Assembly (NCBI RefSeq): GCF_014205255.1
Contig: NZ_JACHNE010000001.1
Coordinates: 5,146,001 to 5,210,000, forward strand
Origin: Streptomyces caelestis
Lineage (GTDB): Bacteria > Actinomycetota > Actinomycetes > Streptomycetales > Streptomycetaceae
Direction of reading: 5' to 3'
DNA length: 64,000 nt
Below the pieces are notes generated by a model that worked only from the letters and a program-made list of their open reading frames with translations, did not search any database and was not told where the DNA came from. Shown one piece after another: positions 32,769-44,317 of the stretch (position 1 is the first letter of the stretch; each line of letters opens with the position of its first letter). The translations under genes and the position numbers were made by a program.

Positions 32769-34414
32769 GCGCATCAGCCGTCCACAGCCTGTGGACAACC
32801 GCGGCCGAACCGATCACCAAGATCGACGCGCCGAAGGTCGAGTACGGACAGCTGGCGCCCACCCTGATCGTCGTCGGAGCGGCGATCGTCGGGATCCTGG
32901 TCGAGGCATTCGTACCGCGCAAATCCCGTTACTACGTCCAGATGTTCGTGTCCGTCGTCGCGCTCGCGGCCGCCTTCGCCGCGGTCGTCGCGCTCGCGGC
33001 CGACGGATACGGCACGACCAAGGCGCGCATCGCGGCGATGGGCGCGATCGCCGTCGACGGACCGGCCCTCTTCCTGCAGGGCACGATCCTGCTGGCGGCC
33101 CTGGTCGGCCTGTTCACCTTCGCCGAGCGGCGGCTCGATCCGGTGGTGCACGGCAACCGGGTCGACTCCTTCGCCGCGCAGGCCGCGTCCGTGCCGGGCA
33201 GCGAGAGCGAGAAGGCGGCGGTCAAGGCCGGGTTCACCACCACCGAGGTGTTCCCGCTGCTGCTGTTCGCCGTCGCCGGCATGCTGATCTTCCCGGCGGC
33301 CAACGACCTGCTGACGCTCTTCGTGGCGCTGGAGGTCTTCTCGCTGCCGCTGTACCTGCTGTGCGCGCTGGCCCGCCGCAAGCGGCTGATGTCGCAGGAG
33401 GCGGCGGTCAAGTACTTCCTGCTCGGCGCGTTCGCCTCCGCGTTCACCCTGTTCGGCATCGCCCTGCTGTACGGCTATGCGGGCTCGATGTCGTACGCGA
33501 CGATCGCGCAGGTCGTCGACGGTACGGTCGCGGACGTCAACCCGGCGCTCGCGGACACCATGGGCAACGACGCGCTGCTGCTGATCGGTGCCGCGCTGGT
33601 GGTGATGGGCCTGCTGTTCAAGGTGGGTGCCGTGCCGTTCCACATGTGGACGCCGGACGTGTACCAGGGCGCGCCGACGCCGGTGACCGGCTTCATGGCG
33701 GCGGCGACCAAGGTGGCGGCCTTCGGCGCGCTGCTGCGGCTGCTGTACGTCGTCCTGCCCGGTCTGCGCTGGGACTGGCGGCCGGTGATGTGGGCCGTGG
33801 CCATCGTCACCATGCTGGGCGGTGCGATCGTCGCGATCACGCAGACCGACATCAAGCGGCTGCTGGCGTACTCGTCGATCGCGCACGCCGGGTTCATCCT
33901 CGCGGGTGTCATCGCGACCACGCCGGACGGTGTCTCGTCGGTGCTGTTCTACCTGGCCGCGTACTCGTTCGTGACGATCGGCGCCTTCGCGGTGGTCACG
34001 CTCGTGCGCGACGCGGGCGGTGAGGCGACGCACCTGTCGAAGTGGGCGGGGCTCGGCCGGCGTTCGCCGCTGGTGGCGGCCGTGTTCGCGGTGTTCCTGC
34101 TGGCCTTCGCGGGCATTCCGCTGACCTCCGGCTTCGCCGGGAAGTTCGCCGTGTTCAAGGCGGCGGCGGAGGGCGGGGCGGCTCCGCTCGTCGTGATCGG
34201 TGTGATCTCGTCGGCGATCGCGGCCTTCTTCTACATCCGCGTCATCGTGCTGATGTTCTTCAGCGAGCCGCGGCCGGAGGGCCCGACGGTGGCCGTGCCG
34301 TCGCCGCTGACGATCACGGCGATCGGGGTGGGCGTGGCGGTCACGCTGGTGCTCGGTGTGGCGCCGCAGTACTTCCTGGATCTGGCGGGGCAGGCGGGGG
34401 TGTTCGTGCGCTGA
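32765..34414 (+). CDS. nuoN: NADH-quinone oxidoreductase subunit N
   Basis: 549 residues from the GTG at 32765. It is the third antiporter-like subunit. Blocks include LFVALEVFSLPLYLLCAL (key Glu), LFKVGAVPFHMWTPDVYQGA (key Lys) and KRLLAYSSIAHAGFILAG. It is the last nuo gene and is followed by a strong hairpin. A DnaA-box-like TGTGGACAA occurs at 32790-32798 within the first codons. Confidence 0.97.
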   Translation: MSASAVHSLWTTAAEPITKIDAPKVEYGQLAPTLIVVGAAIVGILVEAFVPRKSRYYVQMFVSVVALAAAFAAVVALAADGYGTTKARIAAMGAIAVDGPALFLQGTILLAALVGLFTFAERRLDPVVHGNRVDSFAAQAASVPGSESEKAAVKAGFTTTEVFPLLLFAVAGMLIFPAANDLLTLFVALEVFSLPLYLLCALARRKRLMSQEAAVKYFLLGAFASAFTLFGIALLYGYAGSMSYATIAQVVDGTVADVNPALADTMGNDALLLIGAALVVMGLLFKVGAVPFHMWTPDVYQGAPTPVTGFMAAATKVAAFGALLRLLYVVLPGLRWDWRPVMWAVAIVTMLGGAIVAITQTDIKRLLAYSSIAHAGFILAGVIATTPDGVSSVLFYLAAYSFVTIGAFAVVTLVRDAGGEATHLSKWAGLGRRSPLVAAVFAVFLLAFAGIPLTSGFAGKFAVFKAAAEGGAAPLVVIGVISSAIAAFFYIRVIVLMFFSEPRPEGPTVAVPSPLTITAIGVGVAVTLVLGVAPQYFLDLAGQAGVFVR

Positions 34415-34439
34415 CGCCGGACTCGCCAGCTGATACGAC

Positions 34440-34474
34440 GTGGCCCGGCATCCTTCTCGTGGATGCCGGGCCAC
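34440..34474. terminator. Terminator of the nuo operon, bidirectional
   Basis: A perfect 14-bp inverted repeat (GTGGCCCGGCATCC and GGATGCCGGGCCAC) has the loop TTCTCGT. It lies 26 bases after nuoN and 18 bases before the end of the leftward Uma2-like gene, so it can serve both. Confidence 0.85.
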
Positions 34475-34491
34475 TCCCTCGTGGGGCCGGG

Positions 34492-35095
34492 TTACTCGCT
34501 CTGCTCGCGCCGCGTTTTGATCTTGGTAAGGTCCAGGTCCAGTGGGAAGGGGGCGTCGACCTTCATCCGTTCGCGGAAGATGCCCACGCTGGTGTAGGCG
34601 CCCGTGGTCGGTTCCAGCTCGAAGGCGTGGACCGCGGCGCGACCCTTCTCGCTCTCGACGCGCCAGTAGTGGGGAATCTTGGCTCGCGCGTACTTGAGGG
34701 GCTTGGTCTCGCGGTCACGGCACACGGAGTCGTCCGATACGACCTCGATGGCCAGAAGAACGGCCTCTGCCGGGAACCGGGTCTGGTCCGGCTCCTTACA
34801 CCACGTTCCCGCGCACCACGACGACGTCCGGCTCTGGCCTGTTCTGGCGGTCGATGTCGATGGTGAACTCACGAAAGACCTCGAATTCCGCTGGTGCCAG
34901 CGACTGGAGCTGCCACTTGAAGAAGTCAATGGCGCGCTCGTGAAAGATGGTCTGCGGACGCACGAAGACCAGGCTCCCGTCGATCAGTTCCGTGTGCGGA
35001 GGCAGATTCGGGAGGCGGTCCAGGTCGTCGGCGGTCCAGCCGCCTTCCGGCGGGGTCGGCCAGGTCGGCGTGGACGCCTTCGGTGCGACGCTCAT
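34492..35095 (-). pseudogene. Uma2 family (restriction-endonuclease-like) gene split by a one-base frameshift
   Basis: The N-terminal frame from ATG 35095 (GGGAG just upstream) reads WTADDLDRLPNLPPHTELID, a typical Uma2 opening, and on to RPEPDVVVVRGNVV before a stop at 34796-34798. The protein continues in the next frame as KEPDQTRFPAEAVLLAIEVV and CRDRETKPLKYARAKIPHYW, which are the catalytic core blocks of the PD-(D/E)XK-like Uma2 family. Skipping one T in GTGGTGTAAGGAG would join both halves with the correct family sequence. So it is either a recent pseudogene, an assembly or sequencing error, or a +1 frameshift site. Uma2 proteins are very common in Streptomyces; their function is unclear. 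Confidence 0.75.
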
Positions 35096-35215
35096 CAGTG
35101 CTCCCATGGGACGGAGTCTCGCCGGGTCTTTCAGACTATCGGGCGGAAACGGGCGGGGTCTCCCGCGAACGTGTGAACGACGGTCGTGTCCTTGACCCAG
35201 GCGTTCGGGGCGGCC

Positions 35216-35224
35216 TGTGGATAA
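35216..35224 (-). promoter_or_regulatory. DnaA-box-like site upstream of the RecQ-like gene
   Basis: TGTGGATAA is the reverse complement of TTATCCACA, the classical DnaA box. It is about 72 bases before the helicase start and downstream of TTGACC (35192-35197), which could be a -35 box. A single box is not an origin. Confidence 0.35.
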
Positions 35225-35295
35225 CTCCGGGGCTGTCGGTGCGGGCGCCTATGGTGGACGCAGTGGTCGAGGCGCGACGCACGGGGGACGGAACG

Positions 35296-37377
<2,082 letters not shown>

Positions 37378-37977
37378 GGCCGAGCTTCGGTTTCTGCAGG
37401 GGCAGGGCACCGACAGAGCTGGTGTCGGCCCGGCCCAGGGCGTCGGCCTGTGCCCCCGGCCGCGCCGTGCCACGGTGCACAGTGCCCGTGCCGCGTACGC
37501 CCTGACATCCGCGTCGGAATCCGACGTCGCCGTCGCGAGGGCCGCGCCGGCCTCCTCGGTGAGCACGGCGACCGCCTCGCGCCGGTCCGCGGGCGCGGGG
37601 TCGGTCAGGTACGGCTGGAGGTGGCGAGCTCGGGTTCCTCATCGGCGAGCGCGACGAGTTCGAGCAGGCGGGCGGAGGACTGCTCCGGGGCGGGAGCGGA
37701 GGGCTCGTACCGCTCGCTCGGAGTCCGCTCCCGCTCAGGACCTTCCGCTTCCGCCCCGGCCGCCGCCGGCGCCACGTCCCGCGACTCCGCCGGCGCGAGG
37801 TCCTCGGCGTGGACCTCGCCGAGGGACCGGGACAGGCCGCCGACGGGCGCGAAGCCGTCGACCGGGACGAGACAGGGAGCCACGGGACGGGCCGTGAAGG
37901 GCGACCGGTTCGGTCGTTGAGCTGGGCTTTCGGCGGGCCGGTGAGGAGATCCGCCACCGACCGCCGGTCCCGTACGG
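37378..37977 (-). pseudogene. Gap containing a decayed HEAT-repeat-like gene
   Basis: 600 bases without an intact gene. On the minus strand one frame reads SARLLELVALADEEPELATS (near 37620-37690) and stops. The next frame continues as HLQPYLTDPAPADRREAVAV and ALATATSDSDADVRAYAARA (down to about 37480). The second part has the helix-turn-helix rhythm and D-x-D-x-x-VRxxAARAL ending of HEAT/PBS-lyase repeats. Upstream is a disordered Ala/Glu/Pro segment. The frame break and the lack of start and end suggest a remnant, perhaps once cotranscribed with the M56 peptidase gene upstream. Evidence is modest. Confidence 0.4.
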
Positions 37978-38916
37978 CTACGACAGGGCGGTCAGACCCG
38001 GGGCGAACACGATCAGCAGGGGCAGCAGCGGTACCAGCGCGGCCGTGGTGGTCGTCAGGGCCCGGTGCCGGCGGCCCAGCCGGGGCGGCGGTTCCAGGAG
38101 CCGGTCGACCCGCTCGCCCAGCAGGCGGTGGCTGGAGGCGCAGGACAGGACGCCGCGGTGCTGGTTGAGCTCGATCAGGGCCAGGGCCGTGGTCAGGTGG
38201 CCGCAGCGGCGGGAGGCCGTGTCGTCGGCGGCCAGTTCGACCAGGCGGTGCGTCTGGTCGCAGAAGTGGGCGAACAGCGGGATGCGGGGGAAGCCGGTGG
38301 CCAGGGCCGTGGACAGGTGCAGCAGCCAGTCGTGGTGGGCGCGGGCGTGGCCGCGCTCGTGGGTGAGGACGGCGTCGAGCTGGTGGTCCGTGAGGCGGTG
38401 CAGGGCGCCCGTGGTGACGATCAGCTGGGGCGGGTTGCCGGGCATCCACCAGGCGTCGGGGTACTCGTCCTCCAGGACCAGGAGGGGGCCGCGAGCGGAG
38501 GGCAGGCCGGCCGGCAGGTCGGGGGCGCGTTCGCGGAGATGGGCGCGGGCCTGGGCGCGACGCCGGCGCGCCTCGACGAGTTCACGCGCGAGCATCGCGG
38601 TCGTCCAGGCGGCACCGCAGGCCAGCAGCAGGGTGAGGGCGGCGGCCCCGGGCGGGGCGGTGGACAGGTCGTACGCCGCGGCCACCGCGGGCGGCGCCGG
38701 GGCGAAGAGCTGGGCGCGGACCGTGCCGAAGACGGCGGCGGCGCCCAGGACGAGTGCCGTCACGCAGCACAGCAGGACGGTGGCGACCAGGCACTGCCAC
38801 ACCAACAGCGCGACCACCGGTTCCCGCTCGGGCCAGTCGGCCCGGGTCAGCGCACGGGGCACGGGTACGGCGGCCGTCACGGCGACAACGCTCAGCAGGA
38901 GCAGGCAGACGGTCAT
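37978..38916 (-). CDS. M56 family (BlaR1-like) membrane metallopeptidase
   Basis: 312 residues from the ATG at 38916, with CCGGAG upstream. Four hydrophobic segments (about 1-20, 34-63, 89-108 and near the C-terminus) flank a cytoplasmic zinc peptidase. The HExxH motif is HERGH (186-190) and the third ligand is probably E227 in LVELAADDTA. BlaR1/MecR1 relatives cleave a BlaI-type repressor, but there is no BlaI gene beside it and no sensor domain after the last helix. So this may act on another membrane or regulatory protein. The family assignment is good; the role is open. Confidence 0.85.
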   Translation of the reverse strand: MTVCLLLLSVVAVTAAVPVPRALTRADWPEREPVVALLVWQCLVATVLLCCVTALVLGAAAVFGTVRAQLFAPAPPAVAAAYDLSTAPPGAAALTLLLACGAAWTTAMLARELVEARRRRAQARAHLRERAPDLPAGLPSARGPLLVLEDEYPDAWWMPGNPPQLIVTTGALHRLTDHQLDAVLTHERGHARAHHDWLLHLSTALATGFPRIPLFAHFCDQTHRLVELAADDTASRRCGHLTTALALIELNQHRGVLSCASSHRLLGERVDRLLEPPPRLGRRHRALTTTTAALVPLLPLLIVFAPGLTALS

Positions 38917-39170
38917 GGCCACGGGCTCCGGTTCCTGGTCGGAAGAGGGGCGGCTACGGGTCGTGCGGGGGAGGGCGGCTGCTGGGCGCACCGGTGACGC
39001 GGTGGACGTACCTACGACGAACGCGCCGAACCGTTCCGTGCCCGGCCACGCGTGCGGCACACCGCCCGACGCCCAGTATGACGGTGCCGGGCGGTGTGAG
39101 TCAGGGGTCGAGCGGCATCAGAAGCGCCGGGAGGGGCGACTGCCGGCCGGATCCGGGCCGTGGAGTGCCG

Positions 39171-40382
39171 TCAGGCCGGCACCACCCGCCCCGTCACCTC
39201 GCCCAGCCCCACCCGCACACCGTCCGGCCCCGGGGCCCAGGCCGACAGGGTCACCACGTCGCCGTCCTCCAGGAACGTCCGCTTGCCGTCGGGGAGTTCG
39301 AGCGGGTCCCGGCCGTTCCAGGTCAGTTCGAGGAGGGAGCCGCGCTCGTGGTCCGCCGGGCCGCTGACCGTGCCCGAGCCGTACAGGTCACCGGTGCGCA
39401 GGCAGGCGCCGTTGACGGTCATGTGGGCGAGCTGCTGGGCGGCCGTCCAGTACATGGTGGAGAAGGGCGGCTCGGAGACGGCGTGGCCGTTGACGGCGAC
39501 GGTGATCCGCAGGTCGTAGCCCCCGGGTTCGTCGTCGCTGTCGTCCAGGTAGGGCAGCAGCTCGTGCGTCCGGGCCGGCGGCGCCACCCGGGCCTCCTCC
39601 AGGGCGTCCAGCGGGGTGATCCACGCGGACACCGACGTGGCGAAGGACTTGCCGAGGAACGGGCCGAGCGGGACGTACTCCCAGGCCTGGATGTCGCGCG
39701 CGGACCAGTCGTTGAGGAGGCAGAGACCGAAGACGTGCTCGCGGAAGCCGTCGAGGGACACCGGCTCGCCCATCCGGGACGGCACGCCGACCACGAAGCC
39801 GACCTCCGCCTCGATGTCCAGGCGGACGGACGGGCCGAACACCGGAGCCGGGTCCGTGGGCGCCTTGCGCTGGCCCGCGGGGCGGACGACGTCCGTGCCC
39901 GAGACGACGACCGTGCCGGAGCGGCCGTGGTAGCCGATCGGCAGGTGCTTCCAGTTGGGGGTCAGGGAGTCCTCGGCGTCGGGGCGGAAGATCCGGCCGA
40001 CGTTCCGGGCGTGGTTCTCGGACGCGTAGAAGTCGACGTAGTCCGCGACCTCGAAGGGGAGGTGCAGGGTCACCGAGGACAGGGGGTGGAACATCGGCGC
40101 GACGGTCTCGCGGTGGGACGGCACGGTCACCCAGGCCGTCAGCGCCCGGCGTACGTCCGACCAGGCGGTGCGCCCCGCGGCCAGCAGCGGGTTGAGGGTC
40201 GGCCGCGCGAGCAGGGAGGCGTACGGGGAGCCGAGCGCGTGGGCCGCCGCGCCCGCGTCCAGCACGTGGTCGCCGAGCCGGACGCCCACGGTCCGGTGGG
40301 AGGAGCCGGGGAGGGAGAACACGCCGTACGGCAGGTTGTGCGGGCCGAAGGGGTCGCCCTCGGGGACATCGAAGGGGGGCAT
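39171..40382 (-). CDS. fahA: Fumarylacetoacetase
   Basis: 403 residues from the ATG at 40382, with GCGAGG upstream. It hydrolyses 4-fumarylacetoacetate to fumarate and acetoacetate, the last step of tyrosine and homogentisate breakdown in the cytoplasm. Family motifs include YVDFYASENHARNVG and PIGYHGRSGTVVVSG, the metal-binding EAEVGFVVG (about 200-215), LLNDWSARDIQAWEYVPLGP and FLGKSFATSVSAWI. The length fits the bacterial enzyme. The other tyrosine-pathway genes are not in this window, so it stands alone. An inverted repeat upstream could be an operator. Confidence 0.94.
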   Translation of the reverse strand: MPPFDVPEGDPFGPHNLPYGVFSLPGSSHRTVGVRLGDHVLDAGAAAHALGSPYASLLARPTLNPLLAAGRTAWSDVRRALTAWVTVPSHRETVAPMFHPLSSVTLHLPFEVADYVDFYASENHARNVGRIFRPDAEDSLTPNWKHLPIGYHGRSGTVVVSGTDVVRPAGQRKAPTDPAPVFGPSVRLDIEAEVGFVVGVPSRMGEPVSLDGFREHVFGLCLLNDWSARDIQAWEYVPLGPFLGKSFATSVSAWITPLDALEEARVAPPARTHELLPYLDDSDDEPGGYDLRITVAVNGHAVSEPPFSTMYWTAAQQLAHMTVNGACLRTGDLYGSGTVSGPADHERGSLLELTWNGRDPLELPDGKRTFLEDGDVVTLSAWAPGPDGVRVGLGEVTGRVVPA

Positions 40383-40692
40383 CGGGTGCTGCCTCGCTTT
40401 CGGGTGTGCCGTGTCGTCGCCACGTGTTCGTGGTCGTGCCACACGTTACGGGTGGCACACCGGTCCTGGGCAGTGTCCGAGGAGGCGGATACGGGTGAAG
40501 GGGGCAGGTGGGCCCGGGTGTGACCGGACGGTGCGCCTCCGGCACGGCGGTCGGGACGCCGTATTCGTGCGTGCCGGAAGTTATCCACAGGACGCGACGC
40601 AATCTTGACGGAGCGGTGCGAACGGGGCGACTCTGGGCGGGTGCCGGAAGGCCTCGGGGAGGGGGCGTTCCGACGGCACACCAGGGGGGCGA
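40383..40692. other. Divergent intergenic region with possible operator and DnaA box
   Basis: 310 bases between fumarylacetoacetase and the glycan locus. It holds an inverted repeat GTGCCA and TGGCAC (40436-40441 and 40453-40458) about 55 bases upstream of the fumarylacetoacetase start, a possible operator. It also holds TTATCCACA (40581-40589), an exact match to the DnaA box. No gene seen. Confidence 0.45.
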
Positions 40693-41952
40693 ATGGCCAT
40701 TGGGGAGGCCGGTCCGGGCTCGGTACGGCGTGGTTCGCAGCTCAAGCGGCTGGAAGAGACCATGCGCGTGCGGCTCGGCCGGGAATGTGTGTACGTACCG
40801 TCGTGCCGGTTCGGGCTGTACGTGGCGCTGCGCCACTGGTGCCCGCCCGGCGGCCGGGTGCTGATGTCGCCGGTCAACGACGACGTCATCTTCTTCGTCG
40901 TGCTCGCGGCCGGACTCCGGCCGGTGCAGGCGCCGTTGAACCCGCTCGACGCGTCCATCGACATCGATGCCGTGCCGGACGAGACGTGGAGATCGGTGTC
41001 GGCCGTGCTCACGACGAACCTGTACGGAAACCCGGACCCGGCGCCGCGCCTCAGGCAGAAGTGCGACGCGCTGGGGATCCCGCTGTTCGAGGACGTGGCG
41101 CACGCCATCGGCAGCCGGGTGGGGGACCGGCCGGTCGGGGCGTGGGGCGAGGCCTCCGCGTTCAGCCTGTCCAAGCACGTCGGGGCGAAGGCCGGAGGCA
41201 TGCTCTCCCTCGCCGACCCGGGGCTGCGGGAGGCGGTGGAGAAGACCTGCGCGGGACTGCTCACGCCGCGTCGGCCGGGCTCCGAACTGGCTTATGTGAT
41301 GCGGCCGTACGCGGAGTCGGCGGTGCGCGGGCTGCGGCTGCGGCGCGCCGCCTGGGCCGCGATCCGGCTGCTGGGGCTGGCCGACCGCGAGGAGATCCGG
41401 ATGCCGCTGCGCCCGGACGAACTCGCGCGGGCCGCCCGCCGGGCGCCCGGGCTCGACGCCCACCACCCCTGGGTACGCGTCGACATGCACGACTACCGCC
41501 AGGAGTCCGGCCGGCTGCGCCTGCGGCGCGTCGGGCGCGGGCTCGACCGGCTGGACGAGGTGCTGGACGCCTGCCGGGCGGGCACGGAGCTGCTGCTGTC
41601 CACACCCTGGGCCAAGCCCCGTGACGGGCACGGCACCCAGCCGCTGTTCCGCGTCCCGCTGTTCGTGGCGGACCGCGACGCGGCGATCGCGGCACTGGCA
41701 CGGCAGGGCGTCGTCGTCGGCTACCTCTACGACCCGCCCCTGGACGACTACGCGGGCGCGGAGTTCACCGACCCCTCACCGGCCCCCGAGGCGGCCCGCT
41801 GGTTCGCGCGGCACGCGCTGCCCGTGGACCCGCTGCGGGCCCGGACGGTCGTCGAGGTGCTGGAGCGGTCCGGGGCACGGCCGGTCGAGGCACCGGGAGA
41901 ACCACCCCGCAGCGAGCCGGAACGGGGAGGGCTGGGTCAGTCCCGTGGCTGA
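40693..41952 (+). CDS. DegT/DnrJ/EryC1-type PLP aminotransferase
   Basis: 419 residues. It is a fold-type I PLP enzyme of the sugar aminotransferase group. The PLP lysine is probably K161 in FSLSKHVGAKAGGML, preceded by PLFEDVAHAIGSRVGDRPVG, where the Asp binds the pyridine ring. Members transaminate nucleotide-linked keto sugars; some epimerise or dehydrate. The N-terminus (VYVPSCRFGLYVALRHW) fits the family cofactor region. It opens a rightward cluster with a flippase (eight-base overlap) and glycan genes, so it likely makes an amino sugar for a surface glycan. The sugar is unknown. Confidence 0.85.
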   Translation: MAIGEAGPGSVRRGSQLKRLEETMRVRLGRECVYVPSCRFGLYVALRHWCPPGGRVLMSPVNDDVIFFVVLAAGLRPVQAPLNPLDASIDIDAVPDETWRSVSAVLTTNLYGNPDPAPRLRQKCDALGIPLFEDVAHAIGSRVGDRPVGAWGEASAFSLSKHVGAKAGGMLSLADPGLREAVEKTCAGLLTPRRPGSELAYVMRPYAESAVRGLRLRRAAWAAIRLLGLADREEIRMPLRPDELARAARRAPGLDAHHPWVRVDMHDYRQESGRLRLRRVGRGLDRLDEVLDACRAGTELLLSTPWAKPRDGHGTQPLFRVPLFVADRDAAIAALARQGVVVGYLYDPPLDDYAGAEFTDPSPAPEAARWFARHALPVDPLRARTVVEVLERSGARPVEAPGEPPRSEPERGGLGQSRG

Positions 41953-44317
41953 GATCCAGGTGCACGAGCCCGCCACCACGCGCGCCGGCGGCGGACCGAA
42001 GCCTGCCGCCGACGACGAGCACACGCACGACTCGCTGTTCAAGAACGCCTACTTCCTCATGCTCAGCACCGGCGTCTCCGCCGTACTGGGCCTGGGGTTC
42101 TGGCTGGTGGCCGCCCGCTACTACTCCGAGGAGGCCGTCGGCCAGGGCTCCGCCGCCATCGCCGCGATGCGGCTGCTCGCCAGCATCACGGCGACGACGA
42201 TGATCGGCGCCGTCGTCCGTTTCGTCCCGCGCGCGGGACGGGAGACCGGGCGCCTGGTGTGGGGCACGTACGCGGCCAGTTCGCTGATCGTGGCGCTCGC
42301 CGCAGCCGTGTTCCTGCTCACGCTCGACGCGTGGGGAGCGTCGTACGCGCCTCTGGGGACGCCCATGGCGGGCGCGGTGTTCGTCGCGGCGTGCGTGGCC
42401 TGGGCGCTGCTCACACTCCAGGACGGGGTGCTCACCGGCCTGCGCAAGGCGGAGTGGGTGCCGGCCGGGAACGCGGTGTTCTCGGTCGGGAAACTGGTCC
42501 TGCTGGCCGTCTTCGCCGGCACGCTGCCCGTCCTCGGCATCTTCGTCTCCTGGGCGGTGGCGATCGCCTTCTCCACACTGCCGCTGGGCTGGCTGATCTT
42601 CCGCCGGCTCATCCCGCGCCAAGCGGAACTCGAGCGCGAGAAAGAACCCCCGAAACTCCGCGACATGGGCCGCTTCCTGGCCGGGGACTCGCTGGGCGCG
42701 CTGTTCAGCCTGGCGATGATCAACCTGCTGCCGGTGATGGTCGCGGTCCGCTTCAGCGCCGCCGAGAACGGCTACTTCTACGTGGCGTACACCGTCGGCG
42801 GCACGATGGAGTTCATGGCCATCAACATGGCCTCGTCCCTCACCGCGCACGCCTCCCACGACCCGCGACAACTCGCCGACGGCGTCCGGGGCGCCCTGCG
42901 GCGCATGACGCTGCTGCTGGTCCCGGTCGTGCTGGTGCTGGTCCTCTTCGCCCCGTACATCCTCACGCCCTTCAGCCCGGACTACGCCGAGCACGGCTCG
43001 ACCGTGCTGCGGCTGCTCGCCCTCGGCGCACTGCCCCGGGTGGTGGTGGAGCTTTACATCGGCGTACTGCGCGTGCAGGGGCGTACGGGTGTGCTCGCCG
43101 CGCTCCAAGGCGCCATGTGCGCCCTGGTGCTGGGCAGCGCGGCCGTGCTGTTCACCCCGGCCGGGATCGCGGGCGCCGGCTGGGCGGTCCTGCTGAGCAT
43201 GACGCTGATCGCCGTGGTCTCCTCGGTCGGGCTGCGCGCGGCACTGCGGCACAACGACAGCGCGCCCGCGGCCCGTACGCCGGCCGATCCCTCCCATCCC
43301 TCCTACGGCACCCGCTGGGCGAAACTGAACGCCACCGCCGGATACGGCACGGCCTGGGCCCGCCGGGCCGCGTACCAGCCCAAGGACGGCGACGAGGACA
43401 CGGTCACGTTGTTCATAGGGTGCCCCGGATACGAACGCGAGGCGCTCCAGGCGGACACGCTGGCGCTGATCGTGCGGCCGCATCATCCGGACGCGCCGCA
43501 TCATCCGGACGCGCCGCATCATCCGGACGCCGTGGAGAAGAGGGCGAGCGCCGAGGCCGTCGAGACGGCGGATGCGGGCGAGGACCGCGACGGCCACGGG
43601 CAGGCGAGAGCACCCCGGCGCGAGGGAACCGCCGACCACGAGGGGACCGGTGGGTACGAGCGAAGCGCCGAGGCCGAGGACGAGACCCAGGAGCGGCGGC
43701 TGAGAGGCGCCCTCTGGAGCCTGCTCGGTGTCGCCACCCTCTTCTTCTGGGCGCCCTTGCGCGACCTGCCCTGGCTCGGCGGCACGACCCGAGCGGCACT
43801 GACCGGGCGTCAGCTGCTGGAGGGCCTGCCGTTGCCCTCGCTCACCGCGGGAGGCCTGCTGCTCGTGGTGTTCGTCGCCGCCCTCACGCTGTGCACCCGG
43901 CGCGACCCGTGGCTGCCCGGCACGGCGCTGTCCGCCGCCCTGCTCGCCCTGTACGCCGCACCGGTCGCCCTCGGGCGGGAACCGCGGCCGCTGGAAGGGG
44001 CGTTGTATGTGAAGACGGCCGGCTTCCTCGCGGAGGCGCTGGGGCTCGACGGCCCCGAGCCGCTGCTGCGCTGGGCGCCGCCGGTCTGCCAGCTGCTGTG
44101 TCTCGTACCGCTGTGGCTGCTGCTCGCGAGCGCGGGCGGACGGCTGACGTGGCCGGGGCGCTGGGGGGTTCTGTATCTCGTCGCGGTCGGCGGCTGGGTG
44201 TGGAGTGAGGCGCTCGCACCGGTCGCGCCGCCCCTGCTCGCCGTACTCGTCGTACTCGTCCTGCTCCTGCCGGTCTGCCGCCGCGCCGCGTCGGCCATGA
44301 GGCCAGGGCCCTTCTGA
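41945..44317 (+). CDS. Polysaccharide flippase (Wzx/MATE-like) with an added membrane half
   Basis: 790 residues from the GTG at 41945, overlapping the aminotransferase end by eight bases. Residues about 30-440 look like an oligosaccharide flippase with some 12 membrane segments; typical blocks are FLMLSTGVSAVLGLGFWLVA, VGQGSAAIAAMRLLASITAT and DYAEHGSTVLRLLALGAL. A hydrophilic linker near 455-610 contains the triple PHHPDA repeat and many acidic residues. A second hydrophobic half (about 610-790) has perhaps six more segments and resembles no flippase part I know. It probably moves a lipid-linked glycan across the membrane. The fused second half is unusual. Confidence 0.8.
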   Translation: MAEIQVHEPATTRAGGGPKPAADDEHTHDSLFKNAYFLMLSTGVSAVLGLGFWLVAARYYSEEAVGQGSAAIAAMRLLASITATTMIGAVVRFVPRAGRETGRLVWGTYAASSLIVALAAAVFLLTLDAWGASYAPLGTPMAGAVFVAACVAWALLTLQDGVLTGLRKAEWVPAGNAVFSVGKLVLLAVFAGTLPVLGIFVSWAVAIAFSTLPLGWLIFRRLIPRQAELEREKEPPKLRDMGRFLAGDSLGALFSLAMINLLPVMVAVRFSAAENGYFYVAYTVGGTMEFMAINMASSLTAHASHDPRQLADGVRGALRRMTLLLVPVVLVLVLFAPYILTPFSPDYAEHGSTVLRLLALGALPRVVVELYIGVLRVQGRTGVLAALQGAMCALVLGSAAVLFTPAGIAGAGWAVLLSMTLIAVVSSVGLRAALRHNDSAPAARTPADPSHPSYGTRWAKLNATAGYGTAWARRAAYQPKDGDEDTVTLFIGCPGYEREALQADTLALIVRPHHPDAPHHPDAPHHPDAVEKRASAEAVETADAGEDRDGHGQARAPRREGTADHEGTGGYERSAEAEDETQERRLRGALWSLLGVATLFFWAPLRDLPWLGGTTRAALTGRQLLEGLPLPSLTAGGLLLVVFVAALTLCTRRDPWLPGTALSAALLALYAAPVALGREPRPLEGALYVKTAGFLAEALGLDGPEPLLRWAPPVCQLLCLVPLWLLLASAGGRLTWPGRWGVLYLVAVGGWVWSEALAPVAPPLLAVLVVLVLLLPVCRRAASAMRPGPF
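43478..43530 (+). repeat. 18-bp tandem repeat inside the flippase gene
   Basis: Three units of CCGCATCATCCGGACGCG (the third differs in its last base) occupy 43478-43495, 43496-43513 and 43514-43530. They keep the frame and encode PHHPDA three times in the linker. Confidence 0.9.

Noticed and set aside
37978..38916. Beta-lactam sensor BlaR1
   Set aside because: There is no C-terminal penicillin-binding sensor domain and no BlaI repressor gene adjacent; only the M56 peptidase part is present.
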